From assembly GCF_030127145.1 (NCBI RefSeq), contig NZ_CP126158.1, positions 744,001-808,000 on the forward strand: 64,000 nt of DNA, given 5' to 3'. Every line of letters starts with the position of its first letter. The stretch's first letter is position 1. A program made the translations under genes and the position numbers. Under the pieces are notes generated by a model, which did no database searches, was not told the DNA's origin, and worked only from the letters and a program-made list of their open reading frames with translations. This DNA comes from Halobaculum halobium (GTDB lineage: Archaea; Halobacteriota; Halobacteria; Halobacteriales; Haloferacaceae). Positions 58,205 to 64,000 of the stretch are shown here, piece after piece.

Positions 58205-59014
58205 ATGTTCGACTCGCTGTTCGCGGACGGCGGCCAGGCGGTTATCGGAATGGTGCACCTCACTGCGCTCCCCGGAGCGCCGAAGTACGACGGCGACCGC
58301 GAGGCGATCGTCGACGCCGCCGAGCGCGACGCGCGTCGGCTCGCAGCGGGCGGCGTCGACGCGATCATGGTCGAGAACTTCGGCGACGCGCCGTTCTACC
58401 CGGACGACCTGCCAAAGCACGTCGTCGCGGACATGACCCGAGCGACCCGAGCGGTCGTCGAGACGGTCGACGTGCCCGTGGGCGTCAACGTCCTCCGCAA
58501 CGACGGCGACGCCGCGGTGTCGGTGGCGGCCGCGGCGGGAGCCGACTTCGTCCGCATCAACATCCACACCGGCGCTCGCGTGACCGACCAAGGCGTAATC
58601 GACGGGAAGGCCCACGAGACGATGCGCCTGCGCGAGCGCCTCGACGCCGACGTCGCGGTGCTCGCCGACCACGACGTGAAACACTCCGCACCGATCGCCG
58701 CGCGGGGATTCAGCGCCGAGTCCGTCGCAGACGGCGTCGAACGGGGACTCGCAGACGCAGTCGTTGTCAGCGGCAGCGGGACCGGCCACGCCACCGAGCG
58801 CTCGGATCTGGAGCACGCGGTCGAGCGACGCGACGCGAACGACCTCGACACCCCGGTACTCGTCGGGAGCGGCGTCACTCCGGACTCCGTCGCGGATATC
58901 CTCGATCTCGCCGACGGCGTCATCGTCGGCACGGCACTCAAGGAGGACGGCGACGTCGGTAACCCGGTTTCCGAGACCCGCGTGCGGGAACTGGTCGAAG
59001 CCGCGGACGCATAG
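58205..59014 (+). CDS. BtpA/SgcQ family TIM-barrel protein
   Basis: This 269-residue protein is in the BtpA family (COG0434), a TIM barrel. It starts MVHLTALPGAPKY near residue 15, VDAIMVENFGDAPFYPD, VGVNVLRNDGDAAVSVAAAAGADFVRIN and VVVSGSGTGHA, with VLVGSGVTPDSV near the end. BtpA was linked to photosystem I stability in cyanobacteria; SgcQ to sugar metabolism. The nearby PfkB kinase suggests a sugar or nucleoside role here. The ATG at MFDSLFADGGQ gives the conserved N-terminus. Confidence 0.88.
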   Translation: MFDSLFADGGQAVIGMVHLTALPGAPKYDGDREAIVDAAERDARRLAAGGVDAIMVENFGDAPFYPDDLPKHVVADMTRATRAVVETVDVPVGVNVLRNDGDAAVSVAAAAGADFVRINIHTGARVTDQGVIDGKAHETMRLRERLDADVAVLADHDVKHSAPIAARGFSAESVADGVERGLADAVVVSGSGTGHATERSDLEHAVERRDANDLDTPVLVGSGVTPDSVADILDLADGVIVGTALKEDGDVGNPVSETRVRELVEAADA

Positions 59015-59078
59015 GCGCCGACCGACAGCACCCCGATCGGGGTCACTCACCGGGCGCTCGTTCCGGCCCCGAGACGGG

Positions 59079-60086
59079 CTATCGGCCGTCGAGGAACGAC
59101 TCGACCGAATCCCTGGTCGCCAGCCCGCCGCGTGCCCCCTCGCTCGTCACGTTTAGCGCAGCGGCGGCCGCGGCGAATCGGCCGGCCCGTCGGGCGTCGT
59201 CCCCGCCGAGCACCCATCGATCCATAAGCGCGGCGACGTACGCGTCGCCCGCGCCCGTCTCGTCGGCGACGGGAACGTCGAACGCCGGGAGTTCGTGGAT
59301 CCCCGCCTCGTCGACGAGAACGGCGCCCTCGCGGCCGCCGGTGACGGCGACCCGCTGAGCCCCCCGCGACCGGAGTTCCGTAGCGGCCTCTCGCCCGCGA
59401 CACCCGAGGTACGACTCGGCGGCGACCGCGCCGACGACGAACACGTCCGCCACCTCGACCCAGCGGTCGATCGTCTCCTCGCTCGCTCCCCGACCGGCCA
59501 ACTCGGCGAGCGGGCCCGACAGGTCGAAGATGAACGGCGGTGCCTCCGCAGCCTCCGCGAGGTCGATCGCATCGCGGTGGACGGGATCGGGGTTGTAGGC
59601 GGTGAGAAACGCCGCGCCGGCGTCCGCGAGGTACGCCCGATCGGCGGCGGAGAGTCGGAGGCGCTTCGCCGAATCCCCCGCCGTCACGATGCTCCGTTTG
59701 CCGTCGCCGTCACGGAGTATCACGCAGTGCGTGCTCGTTCCCGGCTTTCGCCGGACGTGGGCGTCGTCGATCTGGCTCGCGTCGAGATCTTCGGCGACTC
59801 GACCACCGACGTCGCCGTCGCCGAGTCGGGCGACCAGGCCCGTCGACCGGCCGAGGCGAGCGCTCGCGACTGCGACGTTCGCGCCGACGCCGCCGAACGC
59901 CTCGGCGACGCTCCCGGCGTAGGCGCCGCCGTCGGGTTCGGGGATGTTTGAGACGTGATACGTTCGGTCGACGGTCGCGGCGCCGATGGTGACCACCTCG
60001 GGCGCAGTCGCGTCCGACGTTCCGGTGGTCGGGTCGTCGGCGTCCGCGTCGCCGCCGGCGCCGTCGCCCGCGTCGCGACCGGTCAT
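59079..60086 (-). CDS. PfkB family carbohydrate/nucleoside kinase
   Basis: This 335-residue ribokinase-fold enzyme phosphorylates a sugar or nucleoside with ATP. The N-terminal 30 residues are acidic extra. Motif 1 is FGGVGANVAVASARLG near residue 62. Motif 2, holding the catalytic Asp, is ADETGAGDAYVAALMD near residue 275. The substrate is unknown. It starts two bases after the stop of the metallophosphoesterase gene and is co-transcribed with it; it converges with btpA, which it may serve. Confidence 0.92.
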   Translation of the reverse strand: MTGRDAGDGAGGDADADDPTTGTSDATAPEVVTIGAATVDRTYHVSNIPEPDGGAYAGSVAEAFGGVGANVAVASARLGRSTGLVARLGDGDVGGRVAEDLDASQIDDAHVRRKPGTSTHCVILRDGDGKRSIVTAGDSAKRLRLSAADRAYLADAGAAFLTAYNPDPVHRDAIDLAEAAEAPPFIFDLSGPLAELAGRGASEETIDRWVEVADVFVVGAVAAESYLGCRGREAATELRSRGAQRVAVTGGREGAVLVDEAGIHELPAFDVPVADETGAGDAYVAALMDRWVLGGDDARRAGRFAAAAAALNVTSEGARGGLATRDSVESFLDGR

Positions 60087-60087
60087 C

Positions 60088-61053
60088 TCACTCCTCGACG
60101 AGCGGGAACTGCGCGAGGCGTGCGGCCGCCATGCCCGTCAGTCCCCGCGCAGTCACCGAGTCGGTCGAGCGCTCGCGGTGACCGACGACCATCTCCTCGA
60201 AATCTGCGACGGGCACGAACCGGACGTCGGTCCCGTCGGGCCCCACGTCGAGGAGGCAGTACCCCTGCGGGAACGAGCACGTCGTCGGCATCATCAGTTC
60301 GCGGACGGACCCCTGGCGCGCGGCTGAAGGCATGTGTAGGTGGCCGGTGAGCAGCAGCGGCGCGCCGTGACGTTCGAGCGTCTCGACGAACGGCTCCGGG
60401 TCGTCCATCTCGGGGGGGACGAACATGTCCGGCTCGGCCAGTTCGCGGTGCTCGTGGACCTGCTCGGACATGGCGGGGAGGTTGTGGTGCGCGAGCACGA
60501 GCGGGGTGTCAGCGGCCGCGAGCATCGCGTCGAGCTCGTCGAGCTGGTCCTCGCGAACGGTCCCCGCGTGTGAGTCGTAGAGCCACTCTTCGGTCCCCGC
60601 GGTGTTGACGCCGATCACGTCCACCCCGCCGACGGGAACGTGAAACGGAAACGCCTGGCCGTCGGGCGTGTATCGCTCTGCGAACGCGTTCATCGAGAGG
60701 TTCTCGTGATCGTACCCCTCCTTCGGCACGTCGTGATTGCCGGGGACCGAGTAGAACGGCGCCTCGAGATCGGCCGCCAGCTCGTCGAACCGGTCGAAGT
60801 TCCACGGCTCCCCGTCTTTCGTGATGTCTCCCACGCACAGCGTCGCGTCTACGTCGCGGTCGACAATATCGGCCACGGCGTTCGCGACGTGCGCCTCCGT
60901 TCGGTTGAACAGCTTCGAGGTCCCCGCCTCCTCCGTCGAAAGGTGCGGATCGGCGATGACAGCGACGCGCGTCGGCTCGTCGGTGCGCGGTCGGTCGAGG
61001 CTTGCCATCAGCGATCCCTCTGGGGAACCGGACCTGTCGAGCGGTGTGACCAT
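60088..61053 (-). CDS. Calcineurin-like metallophosphoesterase
   Basis: This 321-residue enzyme has the full metallophosphoesterase signature: VAVIADPHLS (D-x-H), CVGDITKDG (G-D), YSVPGNHDVP (G-N-H-D), VLAHHNLP and LTGHLHMPS. It likely hydrolyses phosphodiesters or sugar phosphates with two metals. It is the first gene of a unit with PfkB, two bases apart, suggesting release or recycling of a phosphorylated sugar. The ATG at MVTPLDRSGSP is chosen; MASLDRPRT 15 codons later is also possible. Confidence 0.9.
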   Translation of the reverse strand: MVTPLDRSGSPEGSLMASLDRPRTDEPTRVAVIADPHLSTEEAGTSKLFNRTEAHVANAVADIVDRDVDATLCVGDITKDGEPWNFDRFDELAADLEAPFYSVPGNHDVPKEGYDHENLSMNAFAERYTPDGQAFPFHVPVGGVDVIGVNTAGTEEWLYDSHAGTVREDQLDELDAMLAAADTPLVLAHHNLPAMSEQVHEHRELAEPDMFVPPEMDDPEPFVETLERHGAPLLLTGHLHMPSAARQGSVRELMMPTTCSFPQGYCLLDVGPDGTDVRFVPVADFEEMVVGHRERSTDSVTARGLTGMAAARLAQFPLVEE

Positions 61054-61223
61054 ACGAGGTTCCTCGGACACCCGTGTCAAAACGGTCCCGGTCGATCTCG
61101 GCGCGGGTCGGCCACGTCGAACAGTTCTCCGACCGTCTCTCACGGTCGATACTGAGAAATGCAGATGTGTGGGATAGAGAGCGATCTGGTGAGGTATATA
61201 TGCACACGGGACTGCAGATGACA

Positions 61224-61231
61224 AGTTATTT
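61224..61231 (+). promoter_or_regulatory. TATA box of the dipeptide ABC operon
   Basis: AGTTATTT lies 27-34 bases before the ATG. A second TATA, GTATATAT at 61195-61202, lies a further 29 bases upstream, so two start sites are possible. Confidence 0.6.
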
Positions 61232-61257
61232 TGTGTCCGAACTGGCGATTATAGCCG

Positions 61258-63411
61258 ATGTCCGAGGACACCACTCGGCGGCGCTTTCTCACCGCGGCAG
61301 GCTCGGGCGTGGCGGCGGCGCTCGCGGGCTGCTCCGGGAACCAACCGGACGAACAGTCGACCGATACCGCGACCGAGACACCCAGTTCGACGGACACGGC
61401 GACGGCGACGCCGGAGTCCGAGCGGGAGTACACCGGCGGCACCCTTCAGTTGGCCTCCAACGGGCCGGTCCAAACGCTCGACCCGGTGAACGCAAAGGGG
61501 TCTGGTGCGGGGTACAACCAGTACAACGCGGCCCTGATGAACTTCGATGACGGCGATCTCCCGCCGACGGCCGATCTCGCGACCGATTACGAAGTCTCCG
61601 ACGACGGCCTCACGTACACCTTCCAGCTCCGGGAAGGGGTCACCTTCCACGACGGACAGGAGCTGACCGCACAGGACTTCGTGTACTCGTGGGAGCGGCT
61701 CGCGGGCTCCGAGGAGACCCGCAACGCCGACGACATCGTCGGCGACACGTTCGCCATCGAACACGAGAAGCAGTCCGACATCGACGGCGTCGCGGGGTAC
61801 ATCCCCGGGACGCTTGGCGTCGAGGCGGTCGACGACTACACCTTCCGGTTTACCATGGCGTCGCAGTTCACCGGCACCCTCTCGCAGATCGCCGGGGGCG
61901 CGTTCGCGCCGATCCCCGAGGGTTCGGTCGCGTACCCGAAGGACTACGAGGACCACGAGGGCGTCGACGGCCTGATGTGGGAGGGCGAGTACGAGTACAA
62001 CGAGTACTTCTCCACGGACGGCGACGGGCCGTTCTTCGCGGGCGTGGGCCCCTTCCAGGTCGACTCCTGGAGCAAAGGGGACCAGATCCGGCTGTCGGCG
62101 TTCGACGACTACTACGGCGAGGGCCCGTACATCGACGAGATCGTCTACACGGTCATCGGCAACCAGCAGACGCGCTTCTCGCGGTTCAAGAACGGCAACC
62201 TCGACGTGCTGCTCGAGGGAATGCCGACAGCGGCGTTCAACCCCGACCGGCGGTCGATCAGCCGCAACCGCGGCACCTACCGCACCGGCAGCTACGAGCT
62301 CGACACCGGCGGTACGGTCAACTACGGCGAGGCGCCGGCGCTCGACACCACCTATCTCGTGTTCAACGCCGCGCGGACGCCGAAGGCGGTCCGGCAGGCG
62401 ATCGCGTACCTGATCAACCAGGAACGGATCTCGCAGGACGTGTACAAGGGACTTCAGCCGCCCGCGTACCACCTGACGCCGCCGGGCGCGTTCATGGCCC
62501 GCGAGGGCGAGAACCCCGGCGAGAACTACAACAAACACTATCAGGACGGTCACCGCAACCAGCTCGACCAGTTCTCCGACGGCTACCCCTACGGGGTGGC
62601 CGAAGGCCGGATCGGCGAGGCGCAGCGCGTCATGGAGGAGGCCGGCTACGGCGAGGACAACCGCTACGAGCTCGAATTCACCATCTTCTCGGGCAACAGC
62701 GCGTGGCAGTCGATCGCCCAGACGCTGCGCGACAAGGCGACCGCCGCCTACATCGACATCAGCATCGTCGAGGCCGACTTCGGGACGATCATCGGGCAGG
62801 CGCTGGACGGGGCGATGGACATGTTCTCGCTCAGCGACGGCATGGAGTGGCCGGAGTCGGACAACTTCCTCCGGTTCATCCCGCCGTACGACAGTCCCAG
62901 CGGGATGTTCACCCGGTGGACCTACCAAGTGGTCTGCTCGGACGTCGACTTCGACGGCGACGGCACCGACACCGTCCGCTCGAACGTCTACGCGGAGCTT
63001 GACGGCGACTTCCCCGAGGACCACGTGAAGGTGAACACGGACGGAAATCAGGTCAGCGTCGCGATCGAGAACGTTACCCCGGACGAACTGGAGTCGGCGA
63101 TCAACGACGCCGGCTATAACTACGGCGAGGCCGAGTCGACGCAGGCGCCGTTCGACCCGCTCATGCCCCGCTCGGACCGCCAGTGGGACACGTACCTCGA
63201 CAACCGCGGGCCAAGCGAGGAGGCGACGCGCGCACGCGACGAGGTCTACTACTTCCAAGAGGAGGTCAACTGGGCGGCCGTTCAGGAGCTGCCGCTCGTC
63301 CACTCGGTCACCCAGCGGCTCTGGCAGGACCGTGTCAACGCCCGGATGGCCGGCACGATGGAAGACCAGACGTTCAACTCGCTCACGCTGGAGGACACCA
63401 GCGACAGCTGA
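61258..63411 (+). CDS. Dipeptide/oligopeptide ABC transporter substrate-binding lipoprotein
   Basis: This 717-residue family 5 binding protein captures peptides outside the cell. A twin-arginine motif (TTRRRFLTAAG) and lipobox LAGCSG near residue 25 make it a Tat lipoprotein. The Ser/Thr-rich linker (DTATETPSSTDTATATPES) precedes the fold with LTYTFQLREGVTFHDGQELTAQDFVYSWERL and later QAIAYLINQERI. At about 690 mature residues it is longer than bacterial DppA by an acidic insertion near residue 215. It heads an operon with the permease 88 bases downstream. Confidence 0.95.
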   Translation: MSEDTTRRRFLTAAGSGVAAALAGCSGNQPDEQSTDTATETPSSTDTATATPESEREYTGGTLQLASNGPVQTLDPVNAKGSGAGYNQYNAALMNFDDGDLPPTADLATDYEVSDDGLTYTFQLREGVTFHDGQELTAQDFVYSWERLAGSEETRNADDIVGDTFAIEHEKQSDIDGVAGYIPGTLGVEAVDDYTFRFTMASQFTGTLSQIAGGAFAPIPEGSVAYPKDYEDHEGVDGLMWEGEYEYNEYFSTDGDGPFFAGVGPFQVDSWSKGDQIRLSAFDDYYGEGPYIDEIVYTVIGNQQTRFSRFKNGNLDVLLEGMPTAAFNPDRRSISRNRGTYRTGSYELDTGGTVNYGEAPALDTTYLVFNAARTPKAVRQAIAYLINQERISQDVYKGLQPPAYHLTPPGAFMAREGENPGENYNKHYQDGHRNQLDQFSDGYPYGVAEGRIGEAQRVMEEAGYGEDNRYELEFTIFSGNSAWQSIAQTLRDKATAAYIDISIVEADFGTIIGQALDGAMDMFSLSDGMEWPESDNFLRFIPPYDSPSGMFTRWTYQVVCSDVDFDGDGTDTVRSNVYAELDGDFPEDHVKVNTDGNQVSVAIENVTPDELESAINDAGYNYGEAESTQAPFDPLMPRSDRQWDTYLDNRGPSEEATRARDEVYYFQEEVNWAAVQELPLVHSVTQRLWQDRVNARMAGTMEDQTFNSLTLEDTSDS

Positions 63412-63445
63412 CCCGGCCGGACGCGGCGCCCAGTCGATGCAACAG

Positions 63446-63459
63446 TGTTTTTGTAATCC
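63446..63459 (+). promoter_or_regulatory. AT-rich run between the binding protein and permease genes
   Basis: GTGTTTTTGTAATC begins 35 bases after the stop. It could be a terminator T tract reducing read-through (the binding protein is usually needed in excess) or a secondary TATA box about 25-30 bases before a small reading frame. Confidence 0.4.
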
Positions 63460-63478
63460 GATCGAACTCACCAACGAG

Positions 63479-63502
63479 ATGCGAACCCCTGGAAATCCAT
63501 GA
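63479..63502 (+). CDS. Possible 7-codon upstream frame
   Basis: ATG to TGA encodes MRTPGNP and its stop overlaps the permease ATG in an ATGA. Such an overlap suggests translational coupling, but a seven-codon frame can arise by chance. Confidence 0.25.
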   Translation: MRTPGNP

Positions 63503-64000
63503 ACCGGCTCAAATACCTCGCGAAGCGCTTCCTCATGTCCGTCCCGGTGTTGTGGCTCGGGACCAGCATGACGTGGTTCATCATCTATCAAGGACCCGTC
63601 GACCCCGCCGCGAACCTGCTGAGTGGCACCGAACGGCTGACCGAGACCAAGTACGAGGCCGCTCGCACTGAGCTCGGGCTCGATCAACCCCCGCTGCAAC
63701 ACTATCTCGACTGGATGTGGAGCCTGTTCACGCTGGACCTCGGCCAGACGTGGCTCATCTACACCGGATCGAACGTCGGTTCGCTCGTGTTGGACTTCCT
63801 GCCGCGGACCGTCTGGCTCGGCTTCTGGTCGGTGCTCGTCGCGATCTGTATCGGCGTCCCGTTGGGGTTCTATGCCGGGATCCGCTCGAACACCATCGCC
63901 GACTACATCGCCTCCGTCTCGGGGATCGTCTGGCGCGCGATGCCGAACTTCTGGCTTGCCGTGATCCTGCTCGCGGTCCTCGTCGGCTCGGAGTCGCTGC
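63499..64000 (+). CDS. Dipeptide/oligopeptide ABC transporter permease DppB (partial)
   Basis: This is the first permease of the peptide importer; 167 codons are seen before the window ends. It begins MNRLKYLAKRFLMSVPVLWLGTSMTWFII with the first helix. The extracellular loop holds TETKYEAARTELGLDQPPLQHYLDW. Then come helices TVWLGFWSVLVAICIGVPLGFYAGI and WRAMPNFWLAVILLAVLV. These match DppB/OppB. The EAA loop lies beyond the edge. Its start overlaps a tiny upstream frame. Confidence 0.93.
   Translation, partial: MNRLKYLAKRFLMSVPVLWLGTSMTWFIIYQGPVDPAANLLSGTERLTETKYEAARTELGLDQPPLQHYLDWMWSLFTLDLGQTWLIYTGSNVGSLVLDFLPRTVWLGFWSVLVAICIGVPLGFYAGIRSNTIADYIASVSGIVWRAMPNFWLAVILLAVLVGSESL

Noticed and set aside
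61249-63702. An 817-codon open frame opposite the peptide-binding protein
   Set aside because: Antisense to a Tat lipoprotein with clear family 5 motifs.
1-64000. CRISPR arrays and insertion sequences
   Set aside because: No regularly spaced repeats of 24-40 bases with unique spacers, and no transposase-like protein, were seen anywhere.

Overview
The window is about 64 kb of very GC-rich chromosomal DNA from a halophilic archaeon (class Halobacteria). Evidence from the sequence: nearly every predicted protein is strongly acidic; genes have TATA-like promoter boxes about 25-30 bases before the ATG with no room for a Shine-Dalgarno leader; exported lipoproteins carry twin-arginine plus lipobox signals; and archaeal or haloarchaeal genes are present (archaeal S-adenosylmethionine synthetase, Nop5/fibrillarin, Dph2, CoaD, DacZ, HalOD1, a TFIIB-like protein, a GshA-type glutamate-cysteine ligase). 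No plasmid, virus, IS element or CRISPR array was seen. Gene density is high and no gene-free stretch exceeds 300 bases.

Layout. 1-5.7 kb: end of thyA, two MBL-fold hydrolases, a P-loop ATPase pair, a cupin-zinc ribbon protein, Mn/Fe superoxide dismutase and a pirin. 5.9-10.6 kb: a complete CUT1-type sugar ABC operon on the minus strand (binding protein, two permeases, ATPase) with a perfect 20-bp palindrome upstream. 10.7-16.7 kb: a Hrq1/YprA-type helicase, a degenerate Mrr-like protein, Ogt overlapping a GIY-YIG (DUF123) gene, and an aminotransferase broken by one base in a G run. 16.8-22.9 kb: divergent lactate/2-hydroxyacid oxidation genes (a fused FAD/Fe-S dehydrogenase against LutC and a LutB-LutA fusion). 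23-30.3 kb: PRC-barrel, TrkA-N/DHH phosphoesterase, tRNA-Lys, MFS transporter, stress protein, class V aminotransferase, Nop5-fibrillarin. 30.5-36.3 kb: gshA, wHTH regulator, coaD, TFIIB-like protein, tRNA-Leu with a duplicated 3' end, dacZ-mscS, acyltransferase. 36.4-45.4 kb: purD, a DUF255 thioredoxin-fold protein, cysteine synthase, thioredoxin-like protein, S-adenosylmethionine synthetase, CYTH phosphatase and a large FKBP. 45.5-53.4 kb: small membrane protein, YlbF, MinD-like ATPase, degenerate RAD55-like protein, Ca/Na antiporter, PhzF, Dph2, MBL and Usp proteins. 53.5-64 kb: a giant acidic coiled-coil protein, a HisG-like protein, a histidine kinase with a dead receiver, BtpA family protein, PfkB kinase, metallophosphoesterase and the start of a dipeptide/oligopeptide ABC operon that runs off the window.

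Most of the window is core metabolism and housekeeping. The least ordinary features are: (i) a GroEL/thermosome-like Gly-Gly-Met tail on an FKBP isomerase; (ii) the single-base break in the aminotransferase; (iii) a 25-bp repeat of the tRNA-Leu 3' end 99 bp downstream, like an abandoned attachment site; (iv) several perfect palindromes and repeats at promoters; (v) tiny leaderless upstream reading frames before btpA and the dipeptide permease; (vi) enzyme-fold proteins that have lost key residues (Mrr-like, RAD55-like, receiver domain); and (vii) an acidic coiled-coil protein followed by a HisG-fold protein outside any histidine operon.
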